From Hydrangea macrophylla (Eukaryota; Streptophyta; Magnoliopsida; Cornales; Hydrangeaceae): a stretch of DNA of 64,000 bases. The notes beneath the pieces are model-generated. The model had not been told where the DNA came from and searched no databases. It was given only the letters and a program-made list of their open reading frames with translations. Positions 1 to 10,237 of this stretch are shown in pieces. How positions within the stretch are numbered: position 1 is the stretch's first letter; each line of letters begins with the position of its first letter. Both the position numbers and the translations under genes were made by a program. Where the stretch lies: assembly GCA_033977485.1 (NCBI GenBank), contig CM066993.1, positions 70,348,864-70,412,863 on the forward strand, in the 5' to 3' direction.

Positions 1-877
1 GTGTGTGAAGCCGAACTTGGACATTCCCTGGCACCCATGGAAGTGCTAAAGTGTGGCCTACGGACACTCCCTGATACCTGAGTCTGGATACTACGTGAGG
101 GTGCCTCCGGTATTTACATGGCGGATTAGGTAGTCAAAGTGTGAGGCAATGGACACTCCCTGATACCCCGGACCAATGTGTGAGGTAAATTGGACATTCC
201 CTGGCACCCCTGTGCTAAAGTGTGGCTATCGGAGTATTTCAAAGATACCGGTGTATGATGGTGGGTTGTTGGGTTTTGTCGAGAGAAAAGAGTCGGTAAG
301 ATGAGATGGTTCATTGTTCTCATACACGGTCACATATATGTGAGTTACATCTTTTAAATAATATTGTGCTTGTTTCCCTTATATGACCTCTTTGCTTTAA
401 TACAAACTTGTTGAATTAAATGAGAAATGTAAAGAGGTAAATGAATATGTTTTACATTCAAAGTTATGTTTCTAATACTCACCAGCTTCTTGAAGCTGAC
501 GACGTTGATGCGTCCTGGACATTCGTGTTCAAGTTTTTCAGGTTATAATCAGGCTGAACACTATGACTATGCAAACTGAGAACAACTATCTGATGAAGAG
601 TTTACTGTTATATGCCTTAAGTTGAACTGTTAAGGATGACTGTAATAGACACTAAGTTATTGTTTTGATTTAAGGCGGTTTGTGCCTTTAGAGATCCAGT
701 GCTGTAATATGTAATAAGTTAGAAAAATATTTGTAAGCCTTGATTGCTCTACTCTGATTATTATGTTTCATGTTGTTCGACGTTTGGGACGGAATTGATC
801 CTTCAAACTGTCGCGACCTACGGGTCCATAAAGGAAATTAAACGCTTTCCATATTTATGTTACGTCGGGGCGTGACA
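1..877 (+). mobile_element. Partial LTR, family B chromovirus, cut by window start
   Basis: The stretch matches the last third of the two LTRs of element B (about 50700-51581 and 59763-60639) nearly base for base and ends in the same terminal box GGGGCGTGACA at 877. It therefore is the 3' end of a plus-strand family-B LTR, either a solo LTR or the 3' LTR of a full element lying to the left. It carries the tail of the family-B hairpin array (about 20-230) and the GCTT/AAGC box (477-522). The sequence right after it, from 878, is the chromodomain end of element A in the opposite orientation, so this LTR was inserted into A. Confidence 0.9.
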
Positions 878-1250
878 CAAATAATTGCGGATATCGATCG
901 AGCATCTCCTTCTCATTCTCCCAAGTAGTCTCCTCAGTACCATGGTGACGCCACAGTACTCGAACCAAACAAATAGTTCTACCACGAAGCACATGCTCTT
1001 TAGCTTCCAGAATCTGTACGGGTTGTTCCTCGTAAGACGCATCTTGCTCCAATGGTAAATTAGTCCAATCTAAAACATGAGACGGATCAGGTTCATACTT
1101 CCGAAGCATTGAGATATGAAATACATTATGAACTTTTGCCAACTGCGGAGGCAAAGCCAATCGATAGGCAACTTCAACCGCACGTTCTAAAATCTGGAAA
1201 GGCCCAATGAAACGAGGTGAAAGCTTCTTATCCTGACCAAAACGAAGCAC
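878..1250 (-). pseudogene. Element A integrase C-terminus and chromodomain-like tail
   Basis: The minus-strand frame from 1250 reads the integrase C-terminal barrel (FGQDKKLSPRFIGPFQIL, then VAYRLALPP and HNVFHISMLRKY) followed by the short chromodomain-like segment with WRHHGTEETTWENEKEM and DRYPQLF, which in chromoviruses guides integration to chromatin. The open frame runs on to 855 only because the last codons come from the inserted LTR (the terminal GGGGCGTGACA read backwards). It is separated from the integrase core by a one-base deletion near 1262-1275. Confidence 0.85.
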
Positions 1251-2011
1251 ACCACGACGAGGTGAAACTTTGAGAACACATGATCTCCAACTTCAAAGGA
1301 CAACGGTCTCCTCTTCTTATCAACATAACTTTTCTGTCGGCTCTGAGCCGTAAGTATCCTCGCACGAATCAGTTTTATCTTTTCAGTAGTTTCCCTTACT
1401 AGATCTGGTCCCAACAGAGACGCTTCTCCAACGTCTGTCCAACATACGGGAGAACGACACGGTCGTCCATAAAGGGCCTCAAACGGTGCCATCTGAATGC
1501 TTGCTTGGTAACTATTGTTATACGCAAACTCGATCAATGGTAGGTGGTCTTGCCAATTACCTTTGAAGTCCATAACACAAGCTCGTAACATATCTTCCAA
1601 GGTCTGTATAGTACGTTCTGACTGACCATTCGTCTGAGGATGAAAAGCCGTACGCAATCTCAATTCTGTCCCCAAAGCTTTCTGGAGACCTTCCCAAAAC
1701 AATGAAGTAAACCGCGGATCTCGATCCGACACAATCAAAATAGGGACTCCATGTAATCGAATGATCTCTCGAATATACAAGCGACTAAGAACATCAACTG
1801 AATCGGTCAATCGCATTCCCAGAAAGTGTGCAGACTTTGTCAAACGATCCACAATGACCCAAACGGCATCATGACCACGTGGTGACCTAGGAAGTGCTGT
1901 CACAAAATCCATTGTCACGTGCTCTCCCATTTCCACTCTGAAATTGGTAATGGTTGCAATAACCCTGCAGGTCTCTAATGTTCGGCTTTCACTTGCTGAC
2001 AGGTCAAACAC
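1187..2011 (-). pseudogene. Element A integrase catalytic core, frameshifted
   Basis: This frame holds the integrase core: TMDFVTALPRS, then VDRLTKSAHFL, VSDRDPRFTS (second catalytic Asp) and FHPQTNGQSER with the catalytic Glu, followed by LIEFAYNNSYQ and FEALYGRPCRSPVCW. It is the expected length for a chromovirus core. A two-base insertion near 1925-1935 (an extra AG after the WKWE codons) puts it out of frame with the zinc-binding segment upstream, and a one-base deletion near 1262-1275 puts it out of frame with the C-terminal segment. It would insert cDNA if intact; here it is dead. Confidence 0.85.
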
Positions 2012-2013
2012 CG

Positions 2014-2634
2014 AGATACAAACTTAGCGACATCGCGCTTCATACCCTTCCACCAAAATTAACCTCGCAGATTATGGTACATCTTGTTACCTCCCGGATG
2101 AATCGCTAATCGCGAATGATGGAATTCCTTCATCACTTGTTCACGAACTGCCAAAGGCACAAACAAACGGTCTTTGAACTTCAACCCACGCTCGGAGTCA
2201 AAAGTCCAACCTTCTACAATATCACCTCGAAGAATTCGCATATGAAAAGTAGATGCTACCGGATCAGATTGTTGCCCATCTTTTACTTGTTGAATGATCG
2301 ATGGTTGAGCCATGACAGAATACAATGAAGCACGATTCTCAGTATCGTTGAGCTCTACCTCAAACTCCCCAATCTGATCGAGCATATTCCATTCTTGAAT
2401 GGCCAGACAAGCCAATGAACCTCGTGACTTGCGACTCAGTGCATCGGCCACTACATTTGCCTTCCCTGGATGATACTGTAGTTCGAAGTCATAATCTTCT
2501 AAGTACTCCATCCATCGACGTTGTCGAAGATTTAGATCACGTTGAGTAAAGATATACTTCAAGCTCTTGTGGTCTGAAAAGACATCAAATCGTTCCCCAT
2601 ACAAGTAATGACGCCACGACTTTAAGGCAAACAC
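2014..2634 (-). pseudogene. Element A RNase H end and integrase zinc-binding domain
   Basis: The frame begins in RNase H ([23 protein letters not shown], then [17 protein letters not shown]) and runs into the integrase HHCC zinc-binding domain ([18 protein letters not shown]). A TAA at 2059-2061 interrupts it where relatives have a Lys or Asn codon, and a TAG follows just after the CLTCQQVKAEH motif. The segment is in the same frame as the RT block upstream, from which it is separated by a TAA at 2671-2673. Confidence 0.85.
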
Positions 2635-2670
2635 AACGACAACAAGCTCTAAATCATGAGTTCGATAATT

Positions 2671-4362
2671 TTATTCATGAGGCTTCAACTGGCGAGAACC
2701 ATAGGCAACAACTTTGCCTTCTTGCATAAGCACACACCCCAAACCAAGAAGTGAAGCGTCACAATAAATTGCGTAGTCAACACCACGCTCCGGAATAATC
2801 AAAACCGGTGCTGAAGTCAATCGAGTCTTTAAAAGCTGAAAAGCTTTTTCACACTCCTCAGTACAAATGAATTTCACCCCTTTATGCGTAAGCTTAGTCA
2901 AAGGTGAAGCAATACGAGAAAAGTCCTTTACAAAGCGACGGTAATAGCTTGCTAAACCCAAGAAACTACGTACCTCAAATACGTTCTTAGGTGGCTGCCA
3001 TTCCATAACAGATTCAATCTTTGATGAATCAACTAACACTCCATCTCTCGAGACAACGTGTCCCAAAAATTTTACTTCTGTCAACCAAAAATCACATTTA
3101 GATAATTTATCGAACAATCGGTGAGTACGCAGTACTTGTAGGACAATCCTCAAGTGTTCCTCATGAAGTTCCTTAGAGGAAGAATAGATGAGAATATCAT
3201 CAATAAATACAATCACAAACTTATCCAAATAATCGTGAAATACTCGTTGCATAAGATCCATAAATACTGCTGGAGCATTGGTCAATCCGAATGGCATAAC
3301 CATAAACTCAAAATGTCCATATCGAGACCTAAAAGCTGTCTTCGAGATGTCTGACTCTCGAATACGGAGTTGATGATAACCCGATCTCAAATCAATCTTG
3401 GAAAAATAAGTGAAACCTTTGAGTTGATCAAACAAATCATCGATTCTTGGAAGTGGATACTTATTCTTGATCGTCACATGATTGAGTTTCCGATAATCAA
3501 TACACAATCTCAATGTTCCATCCTTCTTCTTAACAAAGAGAACAGGATCTCCCCACGGGGATACACTCGGGCGAATAAAACCCTTACTCTGGAGATCTTC
3601 CAACTGAAGCTTCAACTCCTTCAATTCTGCTGGTGCCATACGATATGGCACAATAGAAATAGGCGAAGTACCTGGCACAAGATCGATTGCAAAATCGATA
3701 GCACGAACAGGTGGCAATTCTGATAAGTCTTCTGGAAAGACATCAGGAAATTCACAAACAATAGGTGGCAATTCCACAAGAGGAGCGCCCCTCTCCATGG
3801 CCAATAAACTAGCCAGAGTTCCAAGAGAAGAATATAAACTACTCCGTGAAAACAACGAGGGTAGCGGTAAATCCAACTGATCACCCTCGAATCTAAAACT
3901 GTCTCCCTCAGGAGTGAAAAGAGTAACCCGAAGCTTAAAACAATCTATGAAAGCTCTATACTCGACCAACCAGTCCATCCCAAGGATGACATCAAATCCC
4001 AGATTTGGCATAACAATCAAATCGACACTCAACTGCCGGTCTGCTATCAAAAGCATACAACCACGACAAACTTGATTCAAATGAATAACTCCTCTAACCG
4101 GAGTATCAATAGATAAGACATGCTCTAAGCATTCTATCTCTAACCCCAATACTGATGCAAATGCTGATGAGATGAATGAGTGTGATGCACCAGTGTCAAA
4201 TAATATAGATGCCCAAGAGTTAAACAATGGGACGATACCTCGGATCACAGACGGTCCGGCATTTCCAGAAACATGATAAGCAGATGACATAGGCAAAGCA
4301 AAATTCCTTCCTTTGGGTTCTTGGTGTTGTTGTGGCTGAAAACTACCACGGTTTTCTGTCCT
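2671..4362 (-). pseudogene. Element A protease, reverse transcriptase and RNase H start
   Basis: The protease active site [13 protein letters not shown] is followed by a second conserved strand VILGMDWL. The reverse transcriptase shows [33 protein letters not shown] and the catalytic FIDDILIYS, then the connection and the RNase H start [15 protein letters not shown]. The frame is the same as that of gag, from which one TAG (4363-4365) separates it. Since gag and pol of chromoviruses usually form a single frame, I take the TAG as a mutation; read-through cannot be excluded. A TAA at 2671-2673 ends it inside RNase H. Confidence 0.87.
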
Positions 4363-5604
4363 CTAATAATTACCTTGATTACCTCTATTCTGGTAGGGTT
4401 TTACACTCTGAGCGGATACTGCCTGAGATGGTGGATAATACGGTGTTGAACCGATCGACTGAGATTTCTTGGGTGGTGGTTGAGGACAAAACTTGATGAA
4501 ATGGTTCGGATCACCACATCGGAGACAAACTTTCTCCCCAGCGGCATTCACACCTCGCTGTAACCCTGATTGTTGAGAACTTCGATAGGAAGATCTCTGT
4601 TGTGAATAGGATCGTTGCTGCTGCTGTTGAGGAGGTTGGGACTGAAATTGAGACCTAGTCTCTGTCTTAGCTTTCTTAGACAGACCAGTGCTCTTGGTTG
4701 GAGTAATGATCTCCCTGGCCCTTTTCAGATCCAAATCTACACTTTCAACACCCAACGCCCTTGTCAAAGTATCAGCATAAGTGGTGATAGGCGTGCTAGC
4801 CATACTTTTCCGAATATAGGGTCGAAGACCAGAGGCAAAATGTGTAGCCTTGAAATGATCACTGACCAACTGCTCTTGAGAAAAATGAGCCAAGGTGAAA
4901 AACATAGTAGCATATTCTGTCACTGACATATCCCCCTGTTGAAGGGTAAAGAATTCAACCCTCTTTACGTCCCTCTGTACTTCTGGGAAGTAATTATCGA
5001 GGAAAAGACCCTTAAATGATTTCCACGTCATTCCAGCAAGTGGATGAACACTTACTGTGCAATCCCACCAATGGGTAGCTTCTCCAGAAAACAAGTATGT
5101 AGCCAACTTGATGCGAAGAGCATCCTCATGAAGATCAATGAATTCGAATATCTTCGTGGTATGCTGAAGCCAATCCTCTGCAGCCATCGGGTCAGAGCTA
5201 CCAGAGAACTGTGGCGGCTTCCTAGCATCGAAATCTTTGGTAATCAGCCGCTCCCGAGCTCTAGCGGGATTTGTCTCACCTCTCAGAGCACGAGGGGGAG
5301 GGGGCGGCATAGCATCTCTGACTGCCCTTGCAATTACATCGGCAACATTCTGTAACCCTTGCAGTCCATCAGGAATATCAATCGGTCCTGTGGAGGCTTC
5401 AGACTCAAATACAATGTCAGGGGCGTGACCTCGACCACGACCACAACCACGACCTCGACCACGGCCTCGACCTTGACCACGGCCCCTCCCCGGACCACGT
5501 CCTCGAGCACGACCTCGACCTCGGCCTCTAACTGGGACCGAAGCAGCCGATATCTGCTCATCAGCCTCAAGTTCAATACTGGGATTTTCACGACGCGGCG
5601 GCAT
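4363..5604 (-). pseudogene. Element A gag (capsid and nucleocapsid)
   Basis: I place the start at the ATG reading MPPRRENPS (5604), 14 codons inside the longest frame, because this start is typical of such gags; the upstream codons lie in the leader. The N-terminal third is a long Arg-Gly repeat tract (about 5410-5540). The capsid region shows FDARKPPQFSGSSDPMAAEDW and THWWD, and the C-terminus has one CCHC zinc knuckle, CLRCGDPNHFIKFC (about 4489-4530), for RNA binding. About 413 codons before the TAG. The frame of this gag is intact; the lesion is at its junction with pol. Confidence 0.85.
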
Positions 5605-5844
5605 AGCTATAGTAAGATCAAATCGAATATACGAATCACACAACATGATCTAATCACAAAGTGTATTCAACAGCACATGTGTATGTCAAGCATAACAAGT
5701 AAACAGTTAACATCTCAAGTTACCAAGTAACATGTTAACACATATCAAAACATATGTCCTGTATCAACTAATCATGTCTAACATGTCAACAAAACTAAAC
5801 ATGCGAGCACATAACCCGGCGTCCAAAGTATTCGACCCGACTAC

Positions 5845-5856
5845 GCTCTGATACCA
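5845..5856 (-). other. Primer binding site of element A (initiator tRNA-Met)
   Basis: The minus strand reads TGGTATCAGAGC, the usual plant retrotransposon site complementary to the 3' end of initiator methionine tRNA. Five bases separate it from the LTR end at 5862. The leader between it and gag (5605-5844) shows nothing else. Confidence 0.9.
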
Positions 5857-6636
5857 TTCGGTGACGCCCCGCCCCGCCACGAGTCCCGGCGACGGGGTGT
5901 CAACCGGTGGAAGTATAACAATAACAGTAATAACAGTAGGCTTTGACACCAATCGGTAACTCCCCGGGTCCAAGACTCTGAGGTTTATATTAAACATTTA
6001 TCATTTGGAAGACATTCATAAAACAGAATCTGATTTCGTTTAGAAAATAACCTTTCTTAAAACAAAACGTTTTCAAGATAAGCAGCGAAAAATCAGAGTG
6101 AAGTTATCCTTTAATTTAAAAGCCGGTGGACTAACATTTGTCCAATTGAAACATAACATGTTCTTTGAAATCAAAGTTTTATTACATTAACTAAATGGAA
6201 ATCCCCACATACGGGTCTTCAAACTATAGCGGAAGTATTGTCAATTCTCGGGGCCTTGCCCTTATCTATATCACCTGAAAAAAAAAAGGTTTAATAGTCC
6301 ATAAGCCAAAAAGGCTCGTATAGTCATATAACCGCACAATAACATCTGTTATATAATATGCGTGAGTGCGATGAATGCCAATGTCAATGCATGAAAACCA
6401 TTTACATGCATTTTCAAACACTTACCCTCAATCGTCAATATCATTACCCGGACCACGAGCTTCCCGTCCACGTAGGCTTAGCCTCAAACGTGCGGAACTT
6501 TGGGCCTTACAAATTACACGGAGGCCTAGCCTTTACCGTTACGGGGGTTTCTTGCAGCACATCCCGCAATTCGAGTTCCTAGTGGTACCCATCTCACACG
6601 CCTACCCACAAATCCGGGATTTCTAACTTTTCAAAA

Positions 6637-6751
6637 CAAAATCCCTCCTAGAGGGTTTTATGCGGGAAGCCTCTAAGGTCTTCCCTTTTTAAAACCTGGA
6701 AGGCTCTAAGGTCTTCCCTTTTCAAAAATTGAAAGCCTCTAAGGTCTTTCA
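6637..6751 (-). repeat. Hairpin array in LTR of element A
   Basis: Three perfect small hairpins share a loop (C/G)CTCTAAGGT but differ in stem: GGGAAG/CTTCCC (6664-6685), GGAAG/CTTCC (6698-6717) and TGAAAG/CTTTCA (6730-6751). A fourth imperfect one precedes them, around CCCTC CTA GAGGG (6641-6655). The stem changes are on both sides at once. Position is about 69-73% along the LTR. Confidence 0.75.
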
Positions 6752-7035
6752 TCCCAAAATCATTTTCGTGATTTTCGTGTTCATGCTCATGCTTATGAAA
6801 TGATATGACATATGCGAGCTCTAAGCATCTAGACATATTCAATATTTCATAAGACAGATTATTAAGACATGCTATCAATTCAAAGCAACACAATAGACAT
6901 GCTGAAATTATCCAGGTAAACACATAAGGCATAGCAACTCAAGTAACCACTTAAGGCATAGCAACTCAAGTAAACATGAAAGTACACTATTAACATGTTA
7001 TACAACTTTATTGAGGGTTATACGGAACTATCGTT

Positions 7036-7395
7036 CACCGAGGATAGACTGAATAATTAATCAGAATAGAAATCGGAATTGCTCAATCTGTTACAAATCT
7101 CAATATACAATAATGCGCGTATATTAGTGAGGTACAACACCTCAAAGCATGAGTACACCGAGGATAGACTGAATAATTAATCAGAATAGAAATCGGAATT
7201 GCTCAATCTGTTACAAATCTCAATATACAATAATGCGCGTATATTAGTGAGGTACAACACCTCAAAGCATGAGTACACCGAGGATAGACTGAATAATTAA
7301 TCAGAATAGAAATCGGAATTGCTCAATCTGTTACAAATCTCAATATACAATAATGCGCGTATATTAGTGAGGTACAACACCTCAAAGCATGAGTA
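7036..7395. repeat. Exact 3 x 120-bp tandem repeat in LTR of A
   Basis: Copies at 7036-7155, 7156-7275 and 7276-7395 appear identical. Each starts CACCGAGGATAGACTG and ends CAAAGCATGAGTA. Identity of all three implies recent expansion, or an assembly collapse or expansion error. Confidence 0.95.
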
Positions 7396-7504
7396 CAACT
7401 ACTACAAAGGCAAAGTACAACTCTTAAAGCTTAGGGTACAAGGTCCCTTAGCTTGTAACAGACTTAAATACAACAAAACAGAAGATTTCACCAAACTGCC
7501 TGAG

Positions 7505-7675
7505 GTCGCGCGCGCGGGCCGCTCGCGTGGGACCTCGCTCACGCGAGGCCTCGCTCCCGCGGAATGCGTTCAGTAAGGCCACGTGGTTATTTTCAAAACA
7601 ATTTTCAAATATTATCCTGGTCGCGTGCGCGGGTCGCTCGCACGATCCCTCGCTCGCGCGGGTCGCGCGCGCGAG
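7505..7675. repeat. CG-rich CGCGCGAGCG-type block in LTR of A
   Basis: Two clusters (about 7505-7565 and 7618-7675) of short words made of CGCG, GCTCGC and GCGAG stand out from the AT-rich surroundings. Similar blocks lie in the LTRs of C (23336-23466, 27553-27683) and B (50122-50258, 59174-59325). Confidence 0.8.
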
Positions 7676-8691
7676 GTATCACAGAATCGTCTTCTTCCCT
7701 TTCCTTCCCCTGTTTTGAAATCAAACACTGGTTTTGACCCATTTTGAAAACTTAATTAAAAATAGACTTCCAATATATGAATCTCTTCCTTTTTCTGCGT
7801 AGATTTCAAATATGAAATCAGTTTTTCAAGAATCAAAACACAGCTCTTGATTTTATTGAAAAACCGAATGGTGACAAAACTTTAATTCGACCGTTCGTTG
7901 CAACCGTTATGAATTTGCTTTTGAAATTCGAAATGGAGCCTTGTGGGATCGAGACCTTTCATTTGATATAAAGAAATCACGTTTCTGTGATAGTTTTTCT
8001 GCTCGCTATTTTTGGACCCTTAATGATATATATATTTATGAATCTGTATATATCATTATCTACACTAACAGCAAACTGAAATAAAAGTAAGGGGCTGCAT
8101 AAAAGCTTACCCATATTCTAAGTTGAAATTCAAATACTCTTCTCTATCTATATATATACAGTGATATATAAACTGAATAAAAACAAGAGGTTGTTTAGAA
8201 CCTTACCCAATTTCGGATTACTGAGAGATGTAAAGGATCCCAACAATTTTTTAATGACTCAAGCTTTGAGTTTCAATCATTCTCTAGCATGGGTACAAAT
8301 AATTATATGCTTGTATATAGATCCATAAGTGTGAGTGAATAAACAATATATGTGTGGTGTGTATGAAAGGCAGCGAGAGAGAGAGAGAGAGAGACAATAG
8401 AGAGGCAGTGAGTGTTATATGAGTTATGAGATATGAGAGCTTTAGGTGTGTTTATATAGGAATAAGATTACTTGGTGACCAAAACACACACACAGCACAC
8501 TAAACACACACTCACACACACACAACTCACACACTGCACAGCTTGATTAATTGGGCTCCAAGTTCAATTGAGAAACTCTTATGTGTGTTGAGCTCACGCT
8601 ATGATACACACGCACAGGTATAATTAATACAGAATAAATCTCTAATCTGGTATATTTTGAATAAAAATTGAAAATAAAATAACGGGGTATT

Positions 8692-8814
8692 ACACAACCT
8701 ATTCTACACTGCACATCCTGGCCATTGATTTCGGTGGGTCCTACACAGGACCCCCGTGATGGAGCCCATCAAAATCAATGACCAGGATGTGCAATTGTGG
8801 AATAGGTTGTGTGT
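8692..8814. mobile_element. Foldback MITE next to element A
   Basis: The arms ACACAACCTATTC...GCACATCCTGGCCATTGAT and ATCAATGACCAGGATGTGC...GAATAGGTTGTGT are inverted copies of about 45-50 bp around a short GC-rich centre, giving a 123-bp palindrome. It abuts the LTR end of A and shares three bases with it, so A probably inserted into or beside it. 8815-8990 holds only an AT microsatellite (about 8896-8914). Confidence 0.8.
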
Positions 8815-8990
8815 GTAGGTAGCATTACTCAATGTCAATATGTTTTACTTTCTAATGAGGTGCACTTTCATTATCAAATTTTACTATTAAACCATATATA
8901 TATATATATATATGTATATGTCTCTCCTTTCTAAAAACAAAATCAATAATAATAACACCATGTCCAAATCAATAAACTGAAGTTACTGAA

Positions 8991-10237
8991 CTAATAGCTA
9001 GTAATAAAATGTGGAGGAAGGGACAATGGCCAGTCAGGTTGGAAGTAGGGGAATAGTTCATAGTGACTACTTGGGTAAGTAGTGCCCTGACAATGAACCA
9101 ACTCAAGCCTTCCAGTGTTTACATTGTAACTGACAATCTCGCGTTGGAACCTCAAGTACACAACCTCTGAATTCTGATAAGGGTGGAAGGCTATGAGAAA
9201 TTTTTTCGAAAAACCTTGATCGAGCTCCAACCCATTGTCCCCAACTTGCGAGACACTAATCAACCTCTGGAACTTATCCGATATGTCTCTGTAATTCACT
9301 GTTATACTTAAGACCCATTCGTCGCCTGGTATTTCTCTGGAAAAACTGTAACTAGAAAGCCTTTTTCTTAGAACCCATATGTCGAATCCGTGGGAATCGC
9401 CAAAAGCACACGTTAGAAGGCCGTTCGATGACTTCCCTAGAGCCCGACACATAGCTCTTGGAGGACTTCCAGGCCATTTGATCAGCCATAAATTATTTGG
9501 TTCAACAATGTTATTGGGATATTCATAGGCAGCAAAATAATCTTCCTTAGCATCCCAGAAAAATGTCCCTTCAATGACACTGCAAATTTTGCTAGGATCT
9601 ATAGAAAAGTTATCCGGAGCTGTCAATACCGATTCTTTCCACTCATTAGTCTCAGACGAAAAGGTCTCTATGTTCATGGTGTTTTTTTCCCCTCGCCATT
9701 CTATATTGGCTCTAATCACTTTAAAATGTACTAGTACGTTATTTTCACCGTGGAATATTATTGCTTCACAAGAAAAACCAATCGCGAGAGCAAAGCAATC
9801 CATGTTTGGTTTAGGAAGCTTGAACCATTTTTTTGTCAAAGGGCTATAGATGAAATAGTATGCATCAGACCAACCACAAAGGATGTAACTATTTGAAGGA
9901 CCACCGATGAGGAAGCCAAGGTTATCGAGGCAGGTACGACGAGACTTAACAATATATGTGTCTTCGTGTTTAGTACTGGTTGGTAAGTATGTGAGTCGAG
10001 GTGACCAATCATAATCAGGTGAGCTTTTTCTTATCCCTATGTAGCTTTCGAAGAACCCCAACAATGGCGATGGAGAGTTTTTATGGTAGGTTACGTAGCG
10101 AGAATGAAAACATGGTGTTGAGGTTAGTGTGTTCCACTTTTTTGATACACACTTGGTTTGGAACAGATAATTTTGTGGCAATCTAATTAAGATTCAGTGA
10201 GAAGATCATCCTTGGACAAGCACATGTTTATGGTCAT
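8991..10237 (-). pseudogene. F-box protein gene with one-base frameshift in the F-box
   Basis: The minus strand has an open frame to a TAG at 8991-8993. Its N-terminus LPQNYLFQTKCVSKKWNTLTSTPCFHSRY is the second half of an F-box, the SKP1-binding motif of SCF ubiquitin ligases. Then comes an F-box-associated region with NSYILCGW, IYSPLTKKWFKLPKPNM and a C-terminal FLIAFHPYQNSEVVYLR. Upstream, from an ATG at 10235-10237 (MTINMCLSKDDLLTE), a second frame encodes the missing first half of the F-box; the two join if one A is restored at about 10193-10196. The gene has no intron in view. So it is either a young pseudogene, a gene using a later start with a truncated F-box, or a sequencing error. 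Substrate unknown. About 410 codons, normal for the family. Confidence 0.8.

Larger units (their letters stand above)
878..8694 (-). mobile_element. Element A: Ty3/gypsy chromovirus, 3' end lost off the left edge
   Basis: In minus orientation the order is 5' LTR (8694-5862), PBS (5856-5845), gag, protease, reverse transcriptase, RNase H, integrase and a chromodomain-like tail ending at 878, where a family-B LTR interrupts it. The gene order and the C-terminal chromodomain-like segment put it among the chromoviruses; the long LTR and pol sequence look Tekay/Del-like. The reading frame has several stops and frameshifts, so it is not autonomous. The 3' LTR must lie beyond the left edge. The five bases right of the LTR, CAACC, are the candidate target duplication but the partner copy is out of view. 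Confidence 0.88.
5862..8694 (-). mobile_element. 5' LTR of element A
   Basis: In element orientation the LTR begins TGTAATACCCCG at 8694 and ends GGGGCGTCA at 5862, about 2.8 kb. It holds a CG-rich block (7505-7675), an exact three-copy 120-bp tandem repeat (7036-7395), a hairpin array (6637-6751) and a GA microsatellite (about 8372-8392). No coding region is seen. The ends and the neighbouring PBS define it; the second LTR is not in the window. Confidence 0.85.

Noticed and set aside
126..323. ORFs repeated at 126-323, 50825-51022 and 59890-60087 (minus)
   Set aside because: These are antisense reads of the family B hairpin array, not genes.
3370..3723. Plus-strand ORFs within element A
   Set aside because: They are antisense shadows of the RT frame, with no motif.
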